Assembly (NCBI RefSeq): GCF_021018895.1
Contig: NC_079380.1
Span: 7,179,736 to 7,243,735 of the forward strand
Reading direction: 5' to 3'
Length of the DNA: 64,000 nt
Source: Seriola aureovittata
Taxonomy: Eukaryota > Chordata > Actinopteri > Carangiformes > Carangidae
Shown here: piece by piece, positions 26,450 through 39,277 of the stretch
Numbering within the stretch: the first letter of the stretch is position 1
Layout: every line of letters starts with the position of its first letter
The notes under the pieces: generated by a model
What the model saw: the letters and a program-made list of their open reading frames with translations, nothing else
Database searches by the model: none
Told to the model about the DNA's origin: nothing
Position numbers and translations under genes: made by a program

Positions 26450-28415
26450 CACACACACTCCTATAAACAAAAGAAAAAGTGTGTCTTTCTGCCAGCTGCC
26501 AGGTGCAAGTCTAAGGAAAGGCCACCTGTCTAATAACCGTTTTTGATGCATACAGCTCAGCAATATGAGACTGAGCATCTGGCCTGTCCCCTCCAAACTG
26601 ATCTTGTTAACAGCACGAGTGTCGTTGTTCCTCATATAGAAGGGTTCTTCACCTAAATAGGTTTTTCCTCACCAAAAAACATAATTTTGTTTTGATTAAT
26701 TCAACCAATTAGGGCTTGAGATTGCAATGCAGTTTTTACCACCAACTCTCCACTGTGAGATGTCCGTTGGATGTTTTTATATGGAGCACACAGGATTTAT
26801 TGCTTGTTGTCCGCCAAAAACCATGGGTGATTTGAACTACTTTAAAACCAAGTCACTTATTCTTTGTAAACCTAATACCCCTAGAGTAAAACACAGTGGA
26901 TTTGTAAATTCTAGTAACATTTATTAAAAATGCAATGCTTGACATGCTGCAGCTAAATTAGTTTTTTTTTTTATGGCTTTGAAATGGCCTTTGAAAAACA
27001 GTGGAAAATAATAAATTTCCTTGCACTGATAAAAAATACTGGACTTTAGCTAAGCATGCTGAAAGAAGAAACGCTGGCAGGGCTGCTCGCACAATGAAAC
27101 GACAATCAGCTAAATGTTACTTTGAATTTTGAAGAGCAAAATTATATAAAAATACAGAAAAAAGTATTTCCCACTAATCATCAATATCACAATGTTGGAA
27201 TAAGTGTTACATGTTACTTGCATATGGCTGCCACAAGCCTTTATAGGCATTTGATTGGATTTGTATTTGTTCCTTTTTCAAAGTGGAAAAAAAAAGCACA
27301 CGTGTAATTAATAAAATCAACAATGGCTCTGCTCCGTGCTCACTGAGCCATGCTAAACGGTAGCATCTATAGAGCTTTATATAAGGGTCACTGAATGGTG
27401 TGCATAGCTAGTACTGTACAACCTCCCACAGTAACTCAAACTCTTCCAGCATACCTGACCCTTACACCTAGCCTTGAGGGTGGTGGGCACCCATTTCATT
27501 ATTGTGGTCAGACAGTTTGTTCAGCTTTGACCTGGAAGTTCAGCCATTACAAACAGTGTTGTCTCTATTATTATTATTATTGTTATTATTATAGTGGTCA
27601 TCACCCATTTTGTACTGTTTGAAGCTTTACAGAATTTACAGTCTGTGATCTTTATTATTTACGGCAGATAGTGATATCACATCCTGTTTTGCACAGGACT
27701 CAGGGTAATTGTTGTTGAACTGTAGGAAACTGTGACTTAGTGATGACAGCTGTAGCAGAACAAAGTTTGCATAATGAACTCAAATCCTACTTGGAAACAG
27801 CACAAAGTCATTTTGTTTTGCAGATGGGGCTGTGACTTAATAAAACTTTCAGACCAATATGAGTCATAAACTTGTATGTCAAGAATGCATCTTTACCAGC
27901 AGCTAGGTAAAGAATGTGTTTGACAGTAAAATGAGAAAAATGTAAAGCCAGCCAACAAATTATCTTTGAGATTCAAATGTTTTGAATCAAACAAGACTCC
28001 CATTCAGTGCATTTCTGAACTCCCACATGCCTCCCTGCTCATGCATACAACTCCAGCACAACTGAGTGGAAAAACACTGTGGGACAAACCAACTGAATTT
28101 TTGGCATGCATTTGAGCACGACTTATACAACCACAAACACAAATTAATAAGTAAACACTCTATTATTATTTTTACTATTCCAACAACTTCTTCCTCATTA
28201 TTTTGAGAATCGCTTTTATTTGCCCTTTCAGGTGACCAGCTAATTTGTTTTGCGAAACACTGTTATACATTCTGTTGCTTATACCACCAATTTACAGTTG
28301 ACTCATTTGTGAACTGGTCATTTTAATTCTCTACTTTGCTTAGACATTTTACATTTCATGACCTCATATTTTGTCAACTCATTTGTTTTCAGATTTTTTT
28401 TAAATGCTTTCAATT
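22501..28415. other. No gene recognised
   Basis: A fragment AGAGCTGCAACTAACAAG at 22710-22727 is the end of the GCTGCAAC-type MITE without its body. (ATT)n runs lie at about 23876-23894 and 27566-27592. No coding exon is visible. Confidence 0.6.
26417..26445. repeat. (CA)n microsatellite
   Basis: A pure short CA tract. Confidence 0.95.
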
Positions 28416-28990
28416 GGGGCTGCAAAAAATTATTATTTTTATTCATGATTAATGATCATTTTCAGATTAGTTTCTGAATTAATCAATAAAAAGTTTTGTC
28501 AATACAATGTCAACCAAATAGTGGAAAATCCATCCATCCATTATCTATACCGCTTATCATTTTAGGGTCACTGGAGGTTGGAGCTATCCCAGCTGACACT
28601 GGGCGAGGGTGGGGTACACCCTGGACAGGTCACCAGTCTATCACAGGGCTGGCATATAGAGACAAACAAGCTTTCTACAGACAATTTAGCTCTAACCTGC
28701 ATCTCTTTGGACTGTGAGAGGAGGCCGCAGCACCCGGAGGAAACCCACGCAGGCATGAGGAGAACATGCAAACTCCACACAGAAAGGCCGGCAGGTTCAA
28801 CTCAGAAGCTTCTTGCTGTGAGGCGACAGCTGTGCTAACCACTGTACCACCGTGCCGCCCTATAGTGGAAAATACCTGTTACAATTTGCCCGAGTCAAAG
28901 GTGACGTCTTCAAATGTCAAGTGTCCATTTCAAAGAGTATTTTTAAATTTTCAGCATCCTCCATAAGAGAGTGATCTTTTTCAGTTTGAT
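28416..28990. mobile_element. hAT-like MITE (GGGCTGCAAnnAATTATTATT family), split by a SINE-type insertion
   Basis: The left end GGGGCTGCAAAAAATTATTA and the body phrases GATTAATGATCATTTTCAGA, GTGGAAAA and GGTGACGTCTTCAAATGTC belong to a common teleost palindromic MITE whose ends read RGAGCTGCAACTAACGATTA. The body resumes after the element at 28530-28861. The right terminal repeat is not recognisable, so the right boundary is approximate. Confidence 0.6.
28530..28861 (-). mobile_element. SINE/LINE-tail-type retroelement, near full length, 12-bp target duplication
   Basis: On the minus strand the element starts AGGGCGGCACGGTGG, continues through the conserved GTTTGCATGTTCTCC and GGTTTCCTCCGGGTGC blocks, and ends in a GGATGGATGG tail. 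This family is found throughout teleost genomes. It is flanked by a perfect 12-bp duplication, ATAGTGGAAAAT (28518-28529 and 28862-28873), which fixes its boundaries to the base. The GGTGGTACAGTGGTTAGCAC start and the TTGAACC downstream loosely resemble RNA polymerase III A and B boxes, so it may be a tRNA-derived SINE; that is inference. It interrupts an older MITE. Confidence 0.85.
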
Positions 28991-29340
28991 TGAACAACCT
29001 CTTTGATTAACCAACGCATTTTATCTTATGGCTTATTCCATTTATTCTAATTAGCCCATTTTTAGGTATCTGAAAAAACAAAGTCTTCGAATCAAACCAA
29101 TTTTAGCTTTTCTCTTTTTAAAAAACATGCTTCCTCACACCCTACTTTATGAAATAAAGTGAGCATATACTCTACCCAAATCCCAGTCTGTGTTTTCCCC
29201 ATGAGGATTTTCTGACACAGTCTGCTATTGTTCATACCCACCAGTCTGTTTCCTAATCTACCCGCCCAAACAGCACTGTGTACTCCCATCCTCCCATGTC
29301 TCCTGTTGCAGCTGTGGTTGGAGTGAGTATGTCTTATACA

Positions 29341-29766
29341 GAACTGCAACAATTACTCAATTAATCAATTAGATGATAGGCAGAAAATAAGTCTGGAACA
29401 CTTTTGATCATTTAAGTCCCTTATCAGTGGTTCCAGCTTCTTCTATGTGATGATTAGCTGCTTTTCTCTCTTTAACATTATAAATTAAATATATTTAGGT
29501 GCTTGGACTGGTCGACTGGACAAAACCAGACATTTAAAGTTGAGTGTGAATGTTCTTTCTTTACATTGAAGACAGGGGAAAGGGAAGAAAATTTCTTAAC
29601 GTCACACGGCTTTTTCTGGAGCTTCTATTAACATCTTACAGTCTTCCTCAGGGAACTTCATTTAAGGGGTTTTGTGCCATTCTCTGACAGCATATAGACT
29701 TAACGATTAATCAAGAAAGCAGTCTGCAAATTAATCATAATGAAGATTATCTTCAGTTGCAGCCCT
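29341..29766. mobile_element. hAT-like MITE, GCTGCAAC-ended family, about 426 bp
   Basis: The left end GAACTGCAACAATTACTCAA and the right end CTTCAGTTGCAGCCCT are inverted relatives. The arms contain TTAATCAATTAGATGATAGG and AACGATTAATCAAG, and the interior has GACTGGACAAAACCAGACAT typical of the family. There is no coding capacity, and no clean 8-bp duplication is visible. Confidence 0.65.
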
Positions 29767-30469
29767 AGTCTTTTATGTGTATTATGTAATTGTGACTTAA
29801 ATCAGATATTGATCCTGATGACTGAGTCACTGTTCTTTCTCTGCTTAAATAAATAACCCACTTCATCAGTCTGTCTGTGGCTTAAGTCCACTTCATGACC
29901 ACTTAATTTCCAACGGTGTAGCAGAGGTGACATTAGGATTTCACTCTGCATTGCAGTAGCCTTCCTGCTGGACTCCACTCTCTCTGCTCAGCTGCTGTCT
30001 GGCATGGTGCAACCTGCAGCTGTCCTGCACTGCGCATGGAGAAGCAACAGAGGGGGGAAACTATTGTGGTGGTCACTATTTGGCAGGATACTCAGGCTGA
30101 GCCGGGGGATATAGCACAACATGTCTTCTTATAGTGGGCTCGTTATTTTGCATGTCCCTGTGGAAATTTAACCACTGATCATTTTTGCCGTGACGTCCAC
30201 ATCCAACCAGCAGACCTCAGTAGGACACATAAAATGACAAAAAAAACAGCCGAAAAGTCTCCCTTACATCTTCGACTCCTCATATATGAAACCTGAGCCG
30301 TTACTAACCTGCTAACATTAGCCAGCTAGCGGCTAATATTGAAGCTCTGTAAAAGTGCTGCCAGCGATAAAGCACGCCCAAACTTCAAACGTACGTTAAT
30401 ACGGGAGATATATTATAATATACAAGCAATAAATACGGGAAGAGCGAAATTTATAGCGTTAAAACTCAC

Positions 30470-30578
30470 CTTTGTTTCGCAGTTCCACAAAAGGGATGAA
30501 GGATTTTTGACAAGAGCTGTCACAGCACTTCCGGGTGAGACTGTGACGTGTACAGACGCGTAATAAGCATTTGGCCAT
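30470..30578 (-). promoter_or_regulatory. Promoter-like patch with candidate first exon (perfect GTGAGT donor)
   Basis: On the minus strand a CRE-like ACGTCAC and an ETS-type CCGGAAGTG lie together at about 30530-30555, and an exon-like stretch ends AACAAAG followed by GTGAGTTTT (donor at 30469). An ATG at 30578 in good context (A at -3, G at +4) opens a 36-codon frame that begins MAKCLLRVCTRHSLTRKCC, basic and free of acidic residues until residue 20, as in a mitochondrial targeting peptide. The ETS and CRE motifs fall inside that frame, so the transcript may instead start downstream of the ATG and this would be a non-coding first exon. I recognise no protein family and found no second exon. 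A TAGC/GCTAAC-rich tract (30304-30340) follows in the presumed intron. Confidence 0.3.
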
Positions 30579-30789
30579 GCTGGGATTGTTTTGGTTTTGG
30601 ACTCTGAATGTCTCACTGGAAAAATAAATAAATTTGTGACTTAAATTGCCACTCATCTCTTCCAGGACACTCCCTGTCACTGATATTCCGACTGTGGTTA
30701 GTCTATATTTGTGTAGTTTAAGATTACTTGTTCAAGAGCTGATTAAGATGGGACAATTGATCCCCAGGAGGAAAATGTAGCAGGAAATA

Positions 30790-31040
30790 CACCAGAGAGC
30801 AGTGGTTATTGGTGGTATTCAGTTCCTTATCCAAAGTAGCAATGCTACACTATAAAAATACTCTCTACTTTAGACACTAACTTTTATACTGTAAAAGTTC
30901 TCTGTTTTGTAAAAGTCCGTAAAAGTATTAAAAGTATTAGTTATGTAGCAGTATGGCCCCTGTCAAAGATATAGGCTTTTATAAAATTGATTGATTTATT
31001 GGATTTTTGCAGTATTGTTTAAAAAGTAAATATTAATGTA
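30790..31040. mobile_element. Degraded relative of the CAGTGGTGGAA hAT-like MITE
   Basis: The stretch has the AGTAAAAGTATTAAAAGTATT-like interior and a start resembling GCAGTGGTTATTGGTGGTATT, similar to the intact copy at 60993-61477. The ends are eroded and no target duplication can be identified. Confidence 0.45.
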
Positions 31041-31388
31041 CTGTCCTGATGATCATCATCTATACTGTTACCATTGAACGAGGCTACCACACAGATGAAG
31101 GGGCCCAAGGGTTCAAGGATCCCTTAGGTCAGAGTGTCTGTTTGAAGTGACTGTTGCCATTTCACTTTGGAAATTCACAGAGCTCAGTTAAAAGTAGAGA
31201 TCATGTTTGTTTTTTCTGATACTGATCAGAGCTTCTTAATATTGAGTATCAGCCAACCAAATCCAATCCAATATTATTACTGACGCTACATTAAAATTTT
31301 ATTTTTACCAACAGTGGCAGAGAGGTTCTGGTCCACCTGCACAATGTTACTGAAAGAGACACATAATAATCATAAATTAACGGATATA

Positions 31389-31430
31389 AGACAGACAGAC
31401 AGACAGACACACAGTCAGACAGACAGACAT
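31389..31430. repeat. (AGAC)n microsatellite
   Basis: AGAC units in two runs separated by ACACAGTC. Confidence 0.9.
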
Positions 31431-31564
31431 GTAAATAATAGTGAATAACAATAACCCTTTCTGCTGTTATTGTTCCAACAAAAACAACCTTAGCAGTGTC
31501 AAACATACTGTAAGAATCCTGGAATTAACTGATATTCAGAAGCAGAGAAATTCACAGGAGGAAT

Positions 31565-31880
31565 TATAGAAAATTCAAAAAATTAGTGTCTTTACTCAAA
31601 AAGCAGGAGGTCATACACAGGTGGTCAATCCAGCACTGGCAAACAATAGCAGGCAGGAAGCAGACAAAAATCTGAAAAAACAAGTAACAAAGCAAAGTAA
31701 CAAACCATGAAGGTGAACACAAGGAGCAGCAAATACAAACTGGCAGAGAGCAAAGGGAACAATGAAGTTGGACTGACAGGAAACACAGAGGGCAGGTAAG
31801 TAGGTGGGAACCAGGTGAGGGTGATCAAGGGAGCAGGAGGCACACAAGGGCAGGAACTGAAAGCACAGGAGAAGTGAGTG
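31565..31880. repeat. Probable fragment of a related A-rich interspersed repeat
   Basis: It has the same kind of composition as 39585-40057: AGCAGGAGGTCATACACAGG, AAACTGGCAGAGAGCAAAGG, CTGACAGGAAACACAGAGGG and GAACCAGGTGAGGGTGATCA. Neither end is clear. Confidence 0.4.
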
Positions 31881-31939
31881 ATATCTTTAGGTTCCTGACT
31901 TCTCAGACTTCAACAGCAGAACCCTCCACCATATTAAGA

Positions 31940-32166
31940 CAATGTAGAGCCCTTTTCAGCAGGGGCTTTTTTTTTACACAGCGTGACACTATGTGTAGAT
32001 GTATGGGTGTGTGTATATGTGTGTACATGTGTATTTATGTGGGTATCCAGTACAAGTAGAACTATAAACATATAGGTCAACTCTATGTTGTGTCATAGTG
32101 TGTATCTTTATGTTTTTAATGTGAAAACAAATGTCCCTTCTTGTCAAATAAAGACCATCTATCTAT
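31940..32166 (+). repeat. Probable 3' tail of a retroelement ending CAAATAAAGACCATCTATCTA
   Basis: TTGTCAAATAAAGACCATC followed by a short ATCTATCTAT tail at 32140-32166 looks like a retrotransposon 3' end. The preceding GT-rich stretch (about 32005-32040) and the GAGCCCTTTTCAGCAGGGGC palindrome may belong to the same element. The 5' limit is a guess. Confidence 0.4.
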
Positions 32167-33682
32167 TTGGGAACTCTCAGTTTACTTTGTTTTAGAATAA
32201 CTAATAATTAATAGTTAATTTGAAATTTAAGTGATCTTGTTACTCAAATGTATACATGAGCTTGTATAAAATTTGATATTTCTTATTATGTGGTGTACAA
32301 AATGCAGCCAGACATCAATGTTGAAGCCACATCTAAAAGTAAAGATAAGTCTGTCTGTATTACAGCATGCAGCACTTTCCTTTGAGTCCGGGTTATTAGT
32401 GATTTACATTATGTCTTCAATAAAAAAAATTTCTTTATCACAGGTAATCGCTTGACTTTATTTCCAGAACTCTGATCATTCTTAGCATACATTCAGGATT
32501 TTTTTTTTTTTTTCACCCTATTAAATGCAGGAACTTTGCCACATGTGTGGTCTTTGTGAATTATTGCCCTCAGTAAAGTGGGTCGTCCCAGCAGGAAATA
32601 GATTCAAGCAAGATTAGTGGGTATACAGGAGATAATGCTTCAAGCAATTAAAAAACATACTGAGAGTAATGTAAAATATAAATTAGTGTACAGTCTCTTT
32701 GTGTAGATTTGCAGCTTTACTGGGCTGATGATATGACAGGAAAAGATGTGCTATAATATGATTACGATTCTGATGCCAGCATCAAAATTGGCTATGAAAT
32801 AAATGGTGTGCAGCCCTGTTTATGTTGCAGATGTGTAGGCAGTGTTGCAGATATTAAGTCACCACATGTGGGTAGCTGCCCATGTAGGGTATGTTGGCAA
32901 TTTCGCAGTGTTATAAGAATATCGTAATATGATTTTCCCTTTTGAAGATTTAAATCACATTCATCCAACTTCAACAAAAGCACTTGGGATGCACTATGAT
33001 TTTTGCTGTGATGCTCATCCAAAAGGTTGTCTGGTGGGATATTTAGTTTAAGGCAAAGCAAATTAGAAAGATAAACAAAAAAAATCTGGCAATTGAATAA
33101 AGCAGAGAAGAAAAAAGTTGTTATGACACCTGGATTGTTTTCCTCTCGAGAATGTTTGATCTCTTGAGGGAAACAATGCTGCAGTGGTAATATTCATACG
33201 CTCCTTTCACAGGTGGAATTTGCTCATCTGTTGTGTGAAACAGTCCACGTCCCCACAGTTCTGAATTATATACATCACGTGTTGACATTCTGTATTGCTT
33301 CTCTGCTATTGTAAATAATAAAAAATCCAAATTTCTTTTTTTTTCCCTGTTTGTTGTTGTTTAATGTACAGTGCATCCCTACATGATTCATAATGTGGAA
33401 TTTTCCCAGGCGGTGGGATGTTCCAGTACATGAAATTGTATTACTGTGTGACAATCCCAGCTTACTCCACAGGTCTGGCACCGTGTTCAGCCATGGCTCA
33501 GCTCCTCAGAGTTCTATGCAATTATAAATAAATAAGCATGTGGACGGGAAGAAGAGAGGGCCCTATGGGGACAAGCTGAGAGAAAATAGAGTAAGTTTAA
33601 TTAAAGCTGCAAACTGCACTCCCACACACAGATACACAGAGACACACACAGTAATATAGGAAAACCAATACACTTATAAGTG

Positions 33683-33686
<4 letters not shown>

Positions 33687-33743
<57 letters not shown>
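33687..33743. repeat. (GT)n microsatellite
   Basis: A pure GT tract of about 28 units. Confidence 0.98.
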
Positions 33744-33744
<1 letters not shown>

Positions 33745-35905
33745 TACGCGTGTGCACACTTCATTTGACATTGTGCAACTATACAAAAGAGAAAATTGTG
33801 CGAGTGTACATACGCTGTGCATGTATCCACGTGCACGTGCTTGCTTATGTGCTTGCAGCCAGTCAAACCAATACAAGAGGAAGGGAAATGTGAGTGTAGA
33901 GTAATCCCATGTTGTGTTCAGATAAGGTTCTCTAATATTCTCCATCACACAGTTTTTGGTGTTTTACCTTCCTGATAACAGAGCTGAAGGTATTTTGTCT
34001 CTTCCTGTATTTCACTTCCAGTAACCCAGCTATCACACCCTCTGCACAGTAAAATGATTTGGTGTATGCCGCTATGTTTTTGTTACATTATTTTCCACAA
34101 AATGATTGAACTGCCAGTCTCCTCGTAATTACCTAAGGGGTGCAGGCAAAGGCACAGCCAGTAAAAGGCTGATGAGGGAGTATTGAATTTGCACTTCAAT
34201 TAGAGTGCTTATAAAGTGTGGATTACACAAGGACTCCAGGGCCACAGCTCTCACTCAATTACCACAGTGCACTATGGGAGGAGGGACAGTAGCCTTTGCA
34301 GTGGACAGTGAAGGCATCGGGGTAAAGGAGCAAGGTGGCGGAAGAAGACAAAGAAGAAAAAGTAAGAGGAGTCGAATGTTCGTGCGGCGTGAGCCAAGTC
34401 TTTAATCGGGGTGGATCCATGCAAAGACAAGGGCAGAGAAAAGGATTAAATGAGGAGAAACAAATGGAGAGAGATCCATCCATGTGTGACTCAGGTCTCC
34501 CTCCCCAAGTTCTGGCCTTGGATTCAACAAGGACATCTGAAAACACGCCGCCATTTGAGTTATTAAACTTCTGTGACGCTGCGCAGCGTAGCACTATACC
34601 CCGATTTGAAATTCCTGTGCGTGTGCATTCATTTCCATTTTGTGTGTTGTTTAAACACGTCTCCTTCAAGTTGAAGAGGGTGTACAGAGGAATCTGTTCA
34701 AAAGGAAGCAAAAAAAAACAAAAAACAACCTCAACAATGTGTCTGTGTCCCTGAGTAAATTCTCAAATGGATTATTGAGCCAATGAGTGAAAATCACCAG
34801 CCATTTAGAGTGGATTTGTCTGCGAGGCAGCGATAAACGACAGCTCGCCTTTCTGCGGCTTAGCTCCTTGATTCTGAGAAGGAGATGCTTGAAGGACATG
34901 CTTTTAGAGTAAACAGGCCAATGGCAGTGAAGAAGAAAAAAAGGAACATTTCAATTTGATTGCAGGGCTAAACATATAAAGACACAGTGAGATGATATGA
35001 ATGTGAATTATTAATTGTTATAGACCTTTATGGAGCGTTCTTGGTGTTTAATTACTGGTTTTGATGTTAGCCCGAGGCGCAGTGAGATTTGAAAGATTTC
35101 AAAGTGAAAATATGCAGAGCAGAATCATAGAAGAGAAGGAGGGTTTTACTATCTTCTGTCAAACTCTAAAATCCCTTTTACATTATAATGTAAGTTATAT
35201 AAAGTTACATAAGGTGACTGCACAAACATAGCATGACTGGAGAGGTTACCTGAATTCAATCTGACAGTGTTATAAGATGTAACTGGCAGTTACATGAAGG
35301 CAGAACTGGTGCTATTTGTATACGTGGATGAACAAATAAAGGAAACCCTAATAGCTTACTGCTAAGAGGGATTTTATATCAGCACGTACCTTTAATCTCC
35401 CAGACTCCAGCACTTTTCCTGTCTGTTTAGATCATCTCCTTCCCCTCTACCTTTCTCTCCCTCAGTCCCTCTCTCTCTCTCATTGCTACTGTCAACAAAG
35501 AATGTGCAGGCTTCCCACAGGCCCTAAAGGAATCTCTCACACTACACTCACATAATCACTTCAGACCCGGCTGTTTAGGCCGACATCTCCGCTGGGACTC
35601 ACCAGCCGCTCGCTGCAGGCCAAATCAGACCACTGAGTAAAAAAAAAAAAAAAAATCAACTGCAACAGTGAAACAAAGAAGTGCAAGTCAGACAGAAGAG
35701 CGTGACCAGTCTGAGAACATCAAGGACTTGTCTTCTGGTGGCTGAATGTCATACTCTCTTCCTTCAGTAATGGGATGATTTGGTGCCCTCCTGTATGAAA
35801 ATGATAGACTTTAAGAGTCTTCCTTTGAGCACACAATACACACCCACACATTGTGTGTGAACAGGGAGTGCATGCATTTATGTGTGTCAATATGTGTGTG
35901 TGAAG

Positions 35906-35906
<1 letters not shown>

Positions 35907-35982
<76 letters not shown>
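35907..35982. repeat. (GT)n microsatellite
   Basis: A pure GT tract of about 37 units, preceded by shorter TGTG runs from 35879. Confidence 0.98.
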
Positions 35983-35983
<1 letters not shown>

Positions 35984-37769
35984 CAGGTCAAGCGTGACTC
36001 TTTGACTGCCATAAGCCCAGTTTAAATTCCATCATCCTTTCCAAAGACCAAATGGGATCCAGAGCTTCATCTACTTATATCAAAGAAGCTGGATTTAATG
36101 ACATGTTTAATGACTCCTTACATTGGCAAATGGGCTTTATTTGAAATCTCCAGTGCTGTCAGAAAAAAAAGCCTTTTCTCCTCCAATTAGAGGCATCCTT
36201 TGGAAGACAGACTCGCTGCTCTGAACGAGGATTTTTTTTTGTAAGATGGAGAAAGAGGAGCTGTTGACGCTTAGTCCCTTGCTAATATCAGACTCGAGCA
36301 GGCTGGAAATGAAGTCAAATATCAAGGTGGAAATATATTTTTAACAATGGCAGGCAGCGACTGAAGCCTCTTGGGAATTGATAGCTTATGAAAAAGAGTG
36401 TTGAATCCATCTGCCACATTAGACTCAAGATCTCCCCCTTTGTATTAAATGATATCTTCAGTTGACTTTCCACTCCATTTCTTTTCTTAGTTGAATTGTT
36501 TTTACTCATTTTTCATGTTTTGTTATTTTTGAATTTTGGTTACAAGCGTTGATGACAACAAGGGTTAACATTGACATGTTAATGATGGTTTTATGTCAGC
36601 AATAAATGCTGCACTGAAAAATTGCACAGTTGCAGATGTGCTCCTCTGAATTAGGCAAATTGTGATGTTGAAAGTAGCACATCCTTGCCGGCAGCATAGT
36701 TTGCCTCAGTGAACCAAATTATTAATATCTTAATTAACAACTCCAATATGAAAAGTATGAGACACATAACCAGAATGAAAGATGCTTGTTTTTCTCAGGC
36801 TGTCAGAGGCTGAGCTGTGCAGCTCAATTTGACTGACTCCAAAAGCCAATTCCCCTCCAGCACTGACTTGCATAGCAACATTTGCATCGTAAAGGGTTAT
36901 ATAGAGGCTGAGAGGTTTTCTGGATAAAAAAAAAAAAAAAATTTGTGAAATACTACATGTGAAGACACAAGCGCACATTAAGGTACAAAGTCTTGAATGT
37001 TTTTTTATGCTGCAACTTGTTTCAATATGAAATTGCTGAATCAAAGATCAAAGACTCTAGAAATTTGGTAATGTTGTTCCATGAAACTGGGGGACTCAAA
37101 AGAGAGACATTAAATGAAGAATGGTCCAAACTGAAGCTGCAAAGGGACAGAGTTTGACGTGGCCATTCACATATATGGACCCAAACACTAGAGGTGCAAC
37201 ACGATGCCGTCCAATGTGAATGGAACCTCCAAATAGCAGCCTGACCCCTCCCCGGCAAATCAAATCAAAGGTTTTGCAACATCACAACACAAGGACTTCA
37301 TGCAAACTTCCTCTGACGTGTTTGAGAGACAAGCTTGGACCAACCAATCAGAAGGTCCAGCTAAATGATGTAAAACCACTTCAGACTGTGTCATGTGAGA
37401 CACAGCAGTAAATGTCTTTCCCAGTCAATATGATATTTAGACAATGCATGGAAACGTGATGAAATGAGTGAAATGAATGAATGAATTGGCATAAAAACTC
37501 TTAACTGTCATAGACAGAAAACAAGGGCAGATCCTGACCAGGCCCAGGTTCACTGACCACAAACAAGGACAACACTAAAAAATGTTTTCAAATTTCAATT
37601 AGCTAAATGGAAAAATTGAAAATACTCCATTATATATCAACATATCACAACCTGAGGGACAGTGGATGACCTGGACACAAACACACACACACACACACAA
37701 ATTACATACTGTAAATATATAATTGATATATACATGTATATTGATCTTGGTCTTGTTTGTTGTATTTTG

Positions 37770-37866
37770 GAAATTGTATTTTGATGCTTTGGCGACATTG
37801 TCTTTCTAAAAGTTTCATGCCAATAAAGCACAATTGAATTGAATTGAATTAAATTGAATTGAACTG
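37770..37866 (+). repeat. 3' tail of a LINE-type retroelement ending in (TTGAA)n
   Basis: GTATTTTGATGCTTTGGCGA, TCATGCCAATAAAGCACAAT and four copies of TTGAA form a typical fish non-LTR 3' end: a polyadenylation-like AATAAAG followed by a short tandem tail. The remainder of the element is absent, as in a heavily 5'-truncated insertion. Confidence 0.6.
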
Positions 37867-39231
37867 GTAACACACTTCCAACACTGTTTGAAGCTACAAT
37901 TGATAATAAAAAGCAAAATCAGTGGACCAGTGTAGGATTCAATACATTTCCTCCCAAGAGGCCTTTCTCTGTGTCTTTCAAACTGCCGTCATTAACTTCA
38001 GCTAAAGTCGTTTCTGAGACAGAGAGGACACTGGCTGTCTGTCAAGGCCTTGGCTCCGTCTCAAACATGTTGCACTATTACTCTGTTTCTTATTCAGAAG
38101 ATAAACAAGGACATGAGACAAAACAGCAGAAAAGTCATGGCACGAAGAACAAACCGAGCAGCGTTCGCCAACACTACACTCCATTTGTCATTTCATTTAA
38201 CCACTTCATCTCCATCTCGGGGGTGTAATTGTGAAGGTGTCCACCTGTTAGATGCAATTTTCTGCCCACTAACCAGCAGATAAAGCACAGTGGAGTTGCT
38301 CAAAACAGTGCACTGTTTTCCTGACACAGCTGGGGCATAATGACCTCATGCCACAGGTCGAAACATGTTTCTGTCCTCCACCCTGCGCAAATGAGGCTGC
38401 CTCTGGTCATTAGGGAACCAGCGTTTTAAAAACACAGAAAAACAACCAGCGCTGTGGCCATTAAAGATGCCATCGACTTTTTAATTAAGTCTCATAAAGG
38501 GCCTATCAGTGTGAGGGCGGTAATGTACGACGGCGTAAAGCCAATCCCATCCCATTTCTGTGTTCTTTGAGGCTTTAACAGATCTGTTCTCATTTCACGC
38601 TATTAGAGAAGGTCTGGGACTGTAACACTTAACATCTCAGCAGTCTCGGGCCTAATTTCTCATCATGTGCCATAATCCAATTCCACCATTTCATATCGTG
38701 GCGAAGAAAGTTTACTTGTACAGCATCTTTGAAACACAAAGGTAATATAAAGTGAGAAAAGGCTTTAAGTCGACATAAAAAGACAAAGAGCATGAAATTA
38801 ATCAAAAATAATAGAAATTTCAATAAAAACCAGCAGCAAAAGAAAAAGGCTTTTAGTCGAGACCTCACATCATGCAAAGGTTTCATTCCAGATGTTTGGT
38901 GTATCCACTATAAAGGCTTTTGTTTTTTTATGGAAACCAGCCCAGGACAACCTGAGACAGGTTTTGAGGGTTTGCAGGTTTTCTTTGGGTTAATAAAACA
39001 AACTTAACTGGACACTTCCATCCATATTCCCTGTGTGTGATAAAGGTGCCTTTCCATTTAAAGTTACAGTAGCTCTACTGTTCTTCCTTTGAACCATACT
39101 CTGTGGTATGAGATTCTTTTTGTCATGAAGCCTTCATACAATCTGGAAATAATACCTGTTTAACTCCGACCTCTTAGGCTCCTGAAACTCACCCATGTTT
39201 TTTATTCCAAATGTTTACATAAGTAGAATTG
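37867..39231. other. No gene recognised; candidate regulatory DNA at 38.33-38.56 kb
   Basis: The segment 38330-38560 is free of simple repeats and carries clustered homeodomain-like sites (TTTTTAATTAAG at 38478-38489, ATTA and TAAT cores). No open frame is of interest. Confidence 0.45.
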
Positions 39232-39255
39232 TATATATATATATATATATATATT
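39232..39255. repeat. (TA)n microsatellite
   Basis: A pure TA tract of 12 units. Confidence 0.95.
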
Positions 39256-39277
39256 ACTTTAGTCACTATAGTCTTTT

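Larger units (their letters stand above)
32167..37769. other. No gene recognised; contains two GT microsatellites
   Basis: Frames at 34259-34754 overlap on opposite strands and carry no motif. The stretches 34110-34260, 34800-35090 and 35510-35640 have mixed composition with ATTA/TAAT cores and few repeats, so they may hold conserved regulatory DNA; this cannot be tested without alignment. Confidence 0.55.
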
